DNA of 64,000 nucleotides from Cyanobium sp. FGCU52 (GTDB lineage: Bacteria; Cyanobacteriota; Cyanobacteriia; PCC-6307; Cyanobiaceae): positions 1 through 64,000 of the forward strand of contig JANWUS010000038.1 in assembly GCA_024958715.1 (NCBI GenBank), read 5' to 3'. Made by a program: the position numbers and the translations under genes. The notes beneath the pieces were generated by a model. That model was not told the DNA's origin. It ran no database searches and worked only from the letters and a program-made list of their open reading frames with translations. Below are positions 1 to 9,455 of the stretch, in pieces (positions within the stretch are counted from its first letter, which is position 1; the number at the start of each line of letters is the position of its first letter).

Positions 1-1
1 G

Positions 2-373
2 AACCTCAGCCAGAGCGGCTGCTCAGGTCTGCGGAGCTTTATTGCTGATCAGGACGCCCATTGGCAGCTCGTCAACCGGGTGGCGATCGAAGAACTCGAA
101 GCCTGGTACTTCGGCGATTGGGACGCGGTTCGGCAGATCTATCCCCGCACACCCGCCAACCTGCCTTCCAGGCAAGGTTTTCGCGATCCGGATACCATCA
201 CGGGAGGCACCTGGGAAGCCCTCGAAAGAGTGCTTCAACGCCATGGCTATGTCCCGGGCGGGCTCCGCAAGATCGACTCCGCCCGTGCGATGGGTGCCGC
301 CATGGATCCCCACCGCAGTCGATCCGCCAGCTTCAGGGCTTTTCATCAAGCCGTGATCGAGGCTGGGGCATGA
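2..373 (+). CDS. DUF4276 family protein, C-terminal part
   Basis: The reading frame is open from the left edge, so the N-terminus lies outside the window. The visible 123 residues contain the block AIEELEAWYFGDWDAV and the later GGLRKIDSARAM stretch, which I recognise as typical of DUF4276. Members of that family are often encoded just after an AAA-type ATPase and are suspected to act in defence, but their activity is unknown. The stop overlaps the ATG of the next reading frame (ATGA), so the gene was probably translationally coupled to a downstream hsdR-like gene. The family call is from memory of the motif. Confidence 0.7.
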   Translation, partial: NLSQSGCSGLRSFIADQDAHWQLVNRVAIEELEAWYFGDWDAVRQIYPRTPANLPSRQGFRDPDTITGGTWEALERVLQRHGYVPGGLRKIDSARAMGAAMDPHRSRSASFRAFHQAVIEAGA

Positions 374-561
374 ACGGCTTCACCGAATCCATGATCGAAG
401 AGGCGGCCCTGGGCTGGTTTCAGGAACTGGGCTCTGCGGCGCTCTTCGGCCACGATCTCGATGGGGGAGGGGACGGCCACCTGGCGCTCACTCCTGAAAA
501 GGTGACGGGCGATCCATCAGCGCACGCAGCCCCTTCAGCGAGCGTGCCGGCCTCTGGGTAA
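370..561 (+). pseudogene. 5' fragment of a type I restriction hsdR gene
   Basis: The first 23 or so codons repeat the start of the full hsdR gene at 1507. Both contain the run [12 protein letters not shown], and the DNA is close to identical over about 50 bases (393-440 against 1532-1579). After about position 465 the similarity stops and the frame runs through unrelated sequence to a stop at 561. Only the first 2 per cent of an HsdR remains, so no function is possible. The ATG overlaps the stop of the DUF4276 gene, suggesting that an intact DUF4276-hsdR operon once stood here or in an ancestor. Confidence 0.7.
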
Positions 562-679
562 TGCGTTCCCAGGTGCCGAGTGCCTCGGGGGCAAGCCGCA
601 AAGTCTCGCGGTCGGCCAGCACCTGCTGAGCAGCCAGACGCAGATGGGTGATCACGAACCCGGTTAGGGTACGGCCCAC
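488..679 (-). pseudogene. Remnant of a DUF1778 (TacA-like) antitoxin
   Basis: On the minus strand about 63 residues read GRTLTGFVI, then LAAQQVLADRETLRL, then a C-terminal MDRPSPFQE. This follows the usual DUF1778 antitoxin pattern: second helix of the ribbon-helix-helix, the VLADR linker, and the toxin-neutralising tail. The N-terminal DNA-binding strand that should precede GRTLT is absent, and upstream sequence in this frame does not resemble it. No GNAT acetyltransferase toxin follows on the minus strand; the space is occupied by the hsdR scrap. I read it as a decayed module. A short functional tail is possible but unlikely. Confidence 0.55.
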
Positions 680-741
680 CAAGTCCACTGTCTCCGTGCA
701 GACTGATGACATCAGGCACACAGCCTCACTTGGATGGCCTG

Positions 742-891
742 ATGAGCCCTTCGCGCGGAGACCTGAGAACATTGCTCAACTCCTGGCCGAGCGGCAGCTT
801 TGCTTCGAGGCGGTGGTGGTGGCGATTGAAGCAGGTGATCTGCTCGACGTGCAGGAAAACCCCAACCAGCAGCGCCTGAAGGACCTGAATC
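742..891 (+). pseudogene. Remnant of a BrnT-like toxin gene
   Basis: About 45 residues resemble the N-terminal half of BrnT-family ribonuclease toxins: ENIAQLLAERQLCFEAVV, then AIEAGDLLDVQENPNQ. In intact relatives the HPN block is followed by some 45 more residues with the catalytic core and the C-terminal PSRKATR block. Here that part is missing and the frame ends in unrelated residues inside the start of the next gene. No convincing start codon with a ribosome site is seen. The order (toxin then CopG/BrnA-like antitoxin) matches normal brnTA layout, so this is the broken toxin partner of the gene at 892. Confidence 0.55.
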
Positions 892-1185
892 ATGACCATC
901 CCATCCTCACCTAAATTGGAGCCTGAAGATCAGCAGCTTCTCGCTGATTTCGAGGCCGGCGAACTGCGCAGTGTGGCCACGCCAGCCCTTCTCAGCCAAC
1001 TCCTGAATGCAGCGAAGGCAACAAGCCTGAAAGACCAGCGCATCAACATCCGCCTCTCCAGCGCTGACCTCCAGGCCATCCGCATCCGCGCCATGCAGGA
1101 AGGCATTCCTTTTCAAACGCTGATCAGCAGCGTGCTTCACAAGTACGTCAGTGGCACGCTGGAGGAGCGCTCCACGGGTAGCTGA
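892..1185 (+). CDS. CopG/BrnA-like ribbon-helix-helix antitoxin
   Basis: This 97-residue protein has the hallmark of the CopG-type antitoxins paired with BrnT-like toxins: an acidic N-terminal region (EDQQLLADFEAGE), then KDQRINIRLSSADLQAI and GIPFQTLISSVLHKYVSG, which form the DNA-binding ribbon-helix-helix. It appears full length and intact. The expected toxin is the gene just upstream, which is decayed, so this antitoxin is probably an orphan kept either as a repressor or as an anti-addiction factor. The ATG at 892 was chosen because it opens the conserved region at the usual distance. Confidence 0.75.
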   Translation: MTIPSSPKLEPEDQQLLADFEAGELRSVATPALLSQLLNAAKATSLKDQRINIRLSSADLQAIRIRAMQEGIPFQTLISSVLHKYVSGTLEERSTGS

Positions 1186-1216
1186 TATCCAGGCAATACT
1201 TCATCCAGCAGAATCC

Positions 1217-1429
1217 TTAAATCCCTACACAAATCTGCAGCAAGCCAATGAAATCAGCTTCAAGCTCGGGCTTGCCATCCTTAAGCAGCATCCCAATCAC
1301 CTCATGCAGGTTAGCCTGCAATTCCTCAGAGGTTGCTCCCTGGCTATGGGCCCCGGGGAATCCAGGCACATAGCCAACCAGCAGTCCCGTGGCGGGACAG
1401 CGCTCAATCACAGAGTAAAACGTTCGCAC
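1217..1429 (-). CDS. HicB-like antitoxin, orphan
   Basis: The 70-residue protein reads [19 protein letters not shown], then [20 protein letters not shown], the degenerate RNase H-like fold of short HicB antitoxins. It is complete for the short form, which lacks a separate DNA-binding tail. HicA, a small double-stranded RNA-binding toxin with a catalytic histidine, would be expected within about 100 bases, but neither flank on the minus strand encodes one. It sits antiparallel between the CopG-type antitoxin and hsdR. Either it has lost its toxin or it neutralises one encoded elsewhere. Confidence 0.7.
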   Translation of the reverse strand: MRTFYSVIERCPATGLLVGYVPGFPGAHSQGATSEELQANLHEVIGMLLKDGKPELEADFIGLLQICVGI

Positions 1430-1506
1430 AGGCTTGTCTCTGGACTTTTTGGCCCCATTCTGGTGCAGATCTGGGCCACACGTTCGTTTCGGCGCCGACC
1501 GCCCCC

Positions 1507-4623
<3,117 letters not shown>

Positions 4624-4685
4624 GCCAGCGCCTCAACAGGGGTTGATACGCCGTTGGCACTGGCGATGGCAGCCGCTCCAGCCCC

Positions 4686-5054
4686 TTGGCTACCCGCGCC
4701 GTCTATTCCTTCACCGGCTTCCCCGGCGTCCCGGAGCGTCACCTCTACCTCCACCACGACGGCTACCCCACCGGTGCCGCCTGGCGGTTCGCCATGGCCC
4801 TGCGGCAGCGGCCGGAACCGGAGGCGTTCGCGGCCGCCTTCCTGGCCGGCCAGCCCGCTGCCGAACCCCTGGCCACCCCGGAGCAGCAGGCCGACGCCGA
4901 GTACCGCTACCGGGTGCAGCTGCCGGCCGGTGGCGGCGCGCTGCAGGTGATCTGCTGGCGGCGGCTGCCGGGCAGCAGCAACTGGCAACCCCGCTGCGGA
5001 CCGATGGCCCTGGAGCTGTTCATCCGGCGCTTCCTGCCCGGGGATCCGCTGTGA
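4686..5054 (+). CDS. Conserved hypothetical protein, 122 residues
   Basis: I do not recognise this protein. It starts at a TTG (ATG at 4666 is out of frame), beginning with ATRAVYSFTGFPGVPERHLYLHHDGYP without the first residue. The regular codon bias and lack of stops over 122 residues argue that it is real. The tail has CGPMALELFIRRFLPG. No signal peptide or membrane segment is visible. It follows hsdR by 62 bases and runs convergently into the VapC gene. The YSFTGF...HLYLHHDGYP pattern suggests a small cytoplasmic protein known only from cyanobacteria, but that is an impression. Confidence 0.55.
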   Translation: MATRAVYSFTGFPGVPERHLYLHHDGYPTGAAWRFAMALRQRPEPEAFAAAFLAGQPAAEPLATPEQQADAEYRYRVQLPAGGGALQVICWRRLPGSSNWQPRCGPMALELFIRRFLPGDPL

Positions 5055-5061
5055 GCCGCGA

Positions 5062-5463
5062 TCAGGGCACGGCCTGCTCCAACGGGCTCGCCACCTCGGG
5101 GAAGGCCCGCAGCAGTTGGCGATCGGACGTGATCAGGCGGGTCTGGAGCGCCAGGGCGGCCGCCACGAACTCACAGTCGTAGGCGCTGCAGTCGCTCGCC
5201 TCCACCAGCTGGAACACGTCGGCGGAATCCACGGGCACCTCTCGCGCCTCCAGCAGCGATTCCGCCTGGCCCTGGAGCCTGAGCACCTGCTGGCGATCCA
5301 GCCGCCCGCGTCTCAGGTACCCGCTGAGGACGTTGCGAAACTCGCTTCGCCAGAGCAGCGGCGCGGCCCATTCAGGGTCATGCAGCAGCAGCGCCTCCGC
5401 CCTTTCGGTCTGGGGGCCCTCCAGCAGCAGGTAGGCCACCACGTTGGTGTCCACCACGATCAT
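5062..5463 (-). CDS. VapC-family PIN-domain ribonuclease toxin
   Basis: The 133-residue protein begins MIVVDTNVVAYLLLEG, giving the first catalytic aspartate of a PIN domain. It continues with the conserved glutamate in LLWRSEFRNVL and ends with the acidic cluster CSAYDCEFVAAAL and LITSDRQLL. Such proteins are magnesium-dependent ribonucleases, often cutting tRNA or rRNA, held inactive by a cognate antitoxin. The start overlaps the stop of the antitoxin gene by four bases, the normal arrangement for a coupled pair. All visible acidic residues are kept, so it is probably active. Confidence 0.88.
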   Translation of the reverse strand: MIVVDTNVVAYLLLEGPQTERAEALLLHDPEWAAPLLWRSEFRNVLSGYLRRGRLDRQQVLRLQGQAESLLEAREVPVDSADVFQLVEASDCSAYDCEFVAAALALQTRLITSDRQLLRAFPEVASPLEQAVP

Positions 5464-5708
5464 GGGCGGCCCTGGTGCTTGAAGGCATCGATCTCCTCCG
5501 GGGTGAACGCCGCCTCAGTCGGCATGCTGTGGCGCAGCGCCCGGATCTGCTCCAGCCGCTCAGCGGCCGTAATGGGCTGCGGTGGAAGCGCCACCTCCAG
5601 GCAGACGATCGCTTCGTTGTTGAGGCTGCGCCGGTGCCGCTGGGCCGATTGCTTCAGGCGGCCATAGAGGTCGTCCGGGAGATTCTTGAGGGTGAGGCTT
5701 CTGGCCAT
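5460..5708 (-). CDS. FitA-like ribbon-helix-helix antitoxin
   Basis: The 82-residue protein starts MARSLTLKNLPDDLYGRLK, the classical FitA/Arc strand that inserts into the DNA major groove, followed by RHRRSLNNEAIVCLE, the helix pair. The C-terminal third (ITAAERLEQIRALR and PTEAAFTPEEIDAFK) would wrap the toxin. The start was moved inward from a longer frame to MARS at 5708 because the family begins there. It is the first gene of a two-gene minus-strand operon with the VapC toxin and probably autoregulates it. Confidence 0.85.
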   Translation of the reverse strand: MARSLTLKNLPDDLYGRLKQSAQRHRRSLNNEAIVCLEVALPPQPITAAERLEQIRALRHSMPTEAAFTPEEIDAFKHQGRP

Positions 5709-5869
5709 CGCCGCGGCCGGGACAGTGGCAACCATTCTGCAACCGAAACGGTGGCACGTCCGGGGGCAGCAGGGAGCCCGCCACCACGAAGCTGGCGCTG
5801 CTGCAGAACCACGTCGGCGGGCCTCACCGGCGCAGAGGCGTTACAACGCGCCTGCCCTGCGTCCCCTCG

Positions 5870-6685
5870 ATGGCCCCTGCACGTCCCCGGCGGGCTTCGG
5901 TGCTGCTGCTGGTGCTTCTGCTGCTCCCTGGCGCCGCTGCGGCGGCGGGGATCGATCCGCCAGGGGACTCCGGGGAGCCGCCGATCCCCGATTCGGCCAC
6001 CGGGGCGGGCTCGGAAGCGTCGCCCTGGCCTGAGGTGCTGCCGGCGGCCGTGCCGCCAACCGCCCCGGTCACCCCCACCCATGCGCCGGCGGCCACCAGG
6101 CCCGAGCGGCCGGCGCTGGTGCCCCGGGAGGTGCCGGTGGGCGACCTCGCCCTCCACCCCCAGGGACCTGGCCCGGTCGAGCCTGCGGCGGGACCGCCAA
6201 CGGCACTGCACTACCCCCTCGCCATGGCGGCCATGGAGCAGGACCCCTGGGGCTGGCGGTTCTCGGAGGCCCGCGGGGCCTGGCGCATGCACACCGGGCT
6301 GGATCTGATCGTTCCCGGGGGCACGGCCGTGCTGGCGGTGCGGGCCGGCCGGGTGATGCGGGTGGATGCGATCAGTGGCTACGGCCTCACGGTGCTGATC
6401 GATCACGGCGGCGGCTGGTCGAGCCTCTACGCCCATCTGCAGAACGCCTCCGTGGTCGAGGGCGACACCGTGGGGTCCGCTCAGCCCATCGGAGAGGTGG
6501 GCCAGAGCGGCAACGCAAGCACCCCCCACCTGCATCTGGAACTGCGCCAGCGGCAGCCCCGGGGCCTGGTGGCGGTGGACCCGACGCCCCTGCTGCCGGC
6601 GCCGCCGGGGGGGCGGCACCATCGCAGCGGGCTCACGGCCCTGAGGTGTTCACCCAGCGCTTCCTGCCCGGCGGCCTTCCGCTAG
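5870..6685 (+). CDS. Secreted M23-family (LytM-type) metallopeptidase
   Basis: The 271-residue protein has an N-terminal signal peptide (arginine-rich start, then a leucine run at 11-19 and an alanine-rich cleavage region). A proline- and alanine-rich linker to about 115 precedes the peptidase domain. The zinc ligands are visible as H141 and D145 in HTGLDL and H222 in PHLHLEL (H220 being the other catalytic histidine). Such enzymes cut peptidoglycan cross-bridges or activate amidases in the periplasm. The last 36 bases overlap the end of the convergent mnmH gene, and the tail beyond about residue 245 looks unconserved. Confidence 0.85.
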   Translation: MAPARPRRASVLLLVLLLLPGAAAAAGIDPPGDSGEPPIPDSATGAGSEASPWPEVLPAAVPPTAPVTPTHAPAATRPERPALVPREVPVGDLALHPQGPGPVEPAAGPPTALHYPLAMAAMEQDPWGWRFSEARGAWRMHTGLDLIVPGGTAVLAVRAGRVMRVDAISGYGLTVLIDHGGGWSSLYAHLQNASVVEGDTVGSAQPIGEVGQSGNASTPHLHLELRQRQPRGLVAVDPTPLLPAPPGGRHHRSGLTALRCSPSASCPAAFR

Positions 6686-7693
6686 CCCCTGCTCCAGCAG
6701 CAGCCTGGCGGCCTCCGCAGCGGAGAGATTCCCCAGATCCACCGAGTTCACCGCATGGCTGCTGAGGTCGTGGTCGTAGCAGCGGTCGTAGTAATCGAGC
6801 ATCTGGCGGCAGGCGGCGGCCGCATCGCCCTGCGCGATCGCCTCCAGGGCGGCCGCGGTGCGCTGGGGGCCCAGGCGGCGGGAGATCCGGCGGGTCGCCT
6901 CGGCCACCAGCTCCGGCTCCTGCACGCCGTACACCGCCACCAGCCGAGCCACCCGCTCCTCCAGGGGCCGCAGCACCTCCAGCACCGGAGCCTCCTTCAT
7001 CTGGCGCCACAGCCCGGCCGGGATGCGGCAGCGGCCCACCTGGGAGCTTTCGGCCTCCAGCCAGATCTCCCCGGCACCCTCCAAACCGGCGAGGGCCCGA
7101 GCGAGCAGATTTTCGTACTGCTCGCTGCTGGGCTGGGGCGGCAGCCCCAGCGCCCCGAAGCTGCTGCCCCGGTGGTTCGCCAGGCCCTCCAGATCCACCA
7201 CCGGCACCCCGCGGGCCGCCAGGGCCAGCAGCAGGTCGGTCTTGCCGGTGCCGGTGCGCCCCCCCAGCAGCCGCAGCGGCCAGGGGCGCTCGAACAGCTC
7301 CAGCACCCAGCGCCGGTAGGCCTTGTAGCCGCCCGCCAGCAGGTGCACCGGCAGCTCCAGCGCCTCCGCCAGCCGCGCCACACTCTCGCTGCGCATGCCG
7401 CCGCGCCAGCAGTGGAGCCGCAGCGGCTCCCCGGGCGCGGAGGCCGCCAGATCGCTCAGGGCGCGGGCCAGGGTCTCCAGCCGCGGGCCCACCAGCGCCA
7501 GCCCCCGCAGCACCGCAGCCGAGCGGCCCTGCTGCTTGTAGAGGGTGCCCACCTCCGCCCGGCCCGCGTCATCGAACAGGGGCAGGTTGTGCGCTCCTGG
7601 GATGTGGCCCTGCAGGAATTCGGCCGGGCTGCGCACATCCACGATCGGCCCGGAGCCCACCAGGAACTCGCTAATGCGCTGCCGGGAGGCCAT
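6650..7693 (-). CDS. mnmH: tRNA 2-selenouridine synthase MnmH (SelU)
   Basis: The 347-residue protein combines an N-terminal rhodanese domain (IVDVRSPAEFLQGHIPGA) with catalytic Cys95 in HCWRGGMRSES and a P-loop domain with GRTGTGKT at 145-152. MnmH geranylates and then selenates the sulfur at wobble uridine 34 of certain tRNAs, using selenophosphate from SelD. The length and motif order are standard. The start at 7693 (MASRQRI) was chosen over one seven codons earlier. It diverges from an ABC transporter operon across only 60 bases, which suggests shared control and a role for the transporter in selenium supply. Confidence 0.93.
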   Translation of the reverse strand: MASRQRISEFLVGSGPIVDVRSPAEFLQGHIPGAHNLPLFDDAGRAEVGTLYKQQGRSAAVLRGLALVGPRLETLARALSDLAASAPGEPLRLHCWRGGMRSESVARLAEALELPVHLLAGGYKAYRRWVLELFERPWPLRLLGGRTGTGKTDLLLALAARGVPVVDLEGLANHRGSSFGALGLPPQPSSEQYENLLARALAGLEGAGEIWLEAESSQVGRCRIPAGLWRQMKEAPVLEVLRPLEERVARLVAVYGVQEPELVAEATRRISRRLGPQRTAAALEAIAQGDAAAACRQMLDYYDRCYDHDLSSHAVNSVDLGNLSAAEAARLLLEQGLAEGRRAGSAG

Positions 7694-7753
7694 GGGCAGG
7701 AAGCAAAGGCACATACTGAAACCTCACCCGGTTCTGCCCACTTCGATCACCCC

Positions 7754-8698
7754 ATGCCGTTCCGTCTCCGCAGCGCCGCCCTGGTCACCGGCCTGGCGCT
7801 TGCCGTCGCCCCCGCACTGGCCCCGGCAGGGGCTCCCCCCGGTGCACTGGTGGCGCCGGCGGCGGCCCAGAGCACCAGCCAGGCGGTGCTGCGCATCGGC
7901 GCCATCCCCGATCAGAAACCGGAGAAGCTCAACCGCCTCTACCCCCTGGTGGCGGGTGAGCTGGGCCGCCAGCTGGGGGTGAAGGTGAAGTACGTGCCGG
8001 TGGTGGATTACGCCGCGGCGGTGAGCGCCTTCCGCACCGGCGATCTCGATCTGGTGTGGTTCGGCGGGCTCACCGGCGTGCAGGCGCGCCTGCAGAAGCC
8101 CGGGGCCAGGGTGCTGGCCCAGCGCGACATCGACGTGTCGTTCCACAGCATCTTCATCGGCAACGTCCGCAGCGGCCTGCGCCCCTTCACCCAGCAGAAG
8201 GGCCTCACAGCCCTCAAGGGCCGGCGCTTCACCTTCGGTTCGGAGAGTTCCACCTCCGGCCGGCTGATGCCCCAGTACTTCCTGCAGCAGGCGGGCGTGA
8301 AGCCGAGCGACTTCGCCGGCGGCGCCCCGGGCTTCAGCGGCAGCCACGACGCCACCATCGCCCTGGTGCAGAGCGGCGCCTACGACGCCGGCGTGGTGAA
8401 CGAGCAGGTGTGGCGCGCCAGCCTGCACGACGGCAAGGCGAACCGCTCGAAGGTGCAGGCCCTCTGGCGCAGCCCCGGCTATCCCGATTACCACTGGATC
8501 GCCCAGCCCGATCTCGACCGCCGCTTCGGCGCGGGCTTCACCGGCAATCTGCAGAAGGCGATCCTGAGCTGGCGACCCAGCGACCCCGAGCAGAAGCAGA
8601 TCCTCTCCCTGTTCGGCGCCCAGCAGTTCACCAAGGCCTCGCCCGCCGCCTACGGGCGCATCGAGCAGGTGGGCCGCTCGATCGGCAAGATCCGCTGA
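7754..8698 (+). CDS. PhnD/PtxB-type ABC transporter substrate-binding protein, possibly for selenium oxyanions
   Basis: The 314-residue periplasmic protein has a signal peptide (hydrophobic run around 8-25, alanine-rich cleavage site near 38). The mature part carries the family blocks IGAIPDQKPEKLNRLYPL, DLDLVWFGGLTGVQARL, FGSESSTSGRLMPQYFL and GSHDATIALVQSGAYDAG, which line the oxyanion pocket in phosphite and phosphonate binders. I recall a subgroup with these blocks annotated as putative selenate-binding. Placement next to mnmH favours selenium over phosphonate, and no C-P lyase or phosphite dehydrogenase is nearby. The substrate remains an inference. Confidence 0.8.
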   Translation: MPFRLRSAALVTGLALAVAPALAPAGAPPGALVAPAAAQSTSQAVLRIGAIPDQKPEKLNRLYPLVAGELGRQLGVKVKYVPVVDYAAAVSAFRTGDLDLVWFGGLTGVQARLQKPGARVLAQRDIDVSFHSIFIGNVRSGLRPFTQQKGLTALKGRRFTFGSESSTSGRLMPQYFLQQAGVKPSDFAGGAPGFSGSHDATIALVQSGAYDAGVVNEQVWRASLHDGKANRSKVQALWRSPGYPDYHWIAQPDLDRRFGAGFTGNLQKAILSWRPSDPEQKQILSLFGAQQFTKASPAAYGRIEQVGRSIGKIR

Positions 8699-8708
8699 CG
8701 GGCCGCCG

Positions 8709-9455
8709 GTGAACGCCCCGTTGCTGGAACTGCGGGGGATCCGGGTGCCGGGGCGCCAGGCTCCCCGCCTGGACCAGGTGGATCTCTGCCTGCACCCCGG
8801 GGAACGGGTGGCGCTGCTCGGTGCGAGCGGCGCCGGCAAGAGCACGTTGCTGGCGGTGGCCAACGGGCTGCTGAAGCCCGCCGCGGGCACGGTGCTGTGG
8901 GAAGGGGTCCCCCCGGCCCTGGGGCGGCGGGCCCGCCGCCGGCAGCAGGCCCGCATCGGCACCCTCTGGCAGGACCTGCGCCTGATCGAGGAGCTCACGG
9001 TGCAGCAGAACCTGAACGCGGCGCGGCTGGCGCACTGGGGCTGGCCGCGCACCCTGCTCAACCTGCTGGTGCCCCTGGAGAGCGAGGCCTGCGCGCAGGT
9101 GCTGCGCCGCCTGGATCTGGATCCCAGCCTGCTCGGCGCCCCGGTGGCGGCCCTCTCCGGCGGTCAGCGCCAGCGGGTGGCCATCGCCCGGATGCTGCGG
9201 CAGGAACCGGTGCTGCTGCTTGCCGATGAGCCGCTGGCGAGCCTCGATCCCCGCCTGGCCGCCGACCTGCTCCAGCTGCTGCTGGCCCTGGCCGAGCCCC
9301 CGAAGGCGCTGCTGCTGAGCCTGCACCGTCCCGATCTGCTCGCGGGCTTCGACCGGGTCATCGGCCTGCGCCAGGGGCGCGTGCTGTTCGAGCGGGCGGT
9401 GGCCGACGTGGACGGCGATCTGCTGGCCGAGCTGTACGGCGGATCCGGGGCATGA
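8709..9455 (+). CDS. ABC transporter ATPase, PhnC type
   Basis: The 248-residue ATPase shows Walker A GASGAGKST at 38-46, the signature LSGGQRQRVAIARM, Walker B LLLADEPLASLDP and the H-loop LSLHRPDLL. It starts at a GTG eleven bases after the binding-protein gene, and its stop overlaps the permease start (ATGA), so the three genes form one operon. It would power the import of the substrate bound by the upstream protein. The closest family is PhnC, the ATPase of phosphonate, phosphite and related oxyanion importers. Confidence 0.9.
   Translation: MNAPLLELRGIRVPGRQAPRLDQVDLCLHPGERVALLGASGAGKSTLLAVANGLLKPAAGTVLWEGVPPALGRRARRRQQARIGTLWQDLRLIEELTVQQNLNAARLAHWGWPRTLLNLLVPLESEACAQVLRRLDLDPSLLGAPVAALSGGQRQRVAIARMLRQEPVLLLADEPLASLDPRLAADLLQLLLALAEPPKALLLSLHRPDLLAGFDRVIGLRQGRVLFERAVADVDGDLLAELYGGSGA

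Noticed and set aside
6834-6841. HIP1 octamer GCGATCGC here and at several other places
   Set aside because: It occurs at scattered sites, as expected in a GC-rich sequence; I could not show enrichment by eye.
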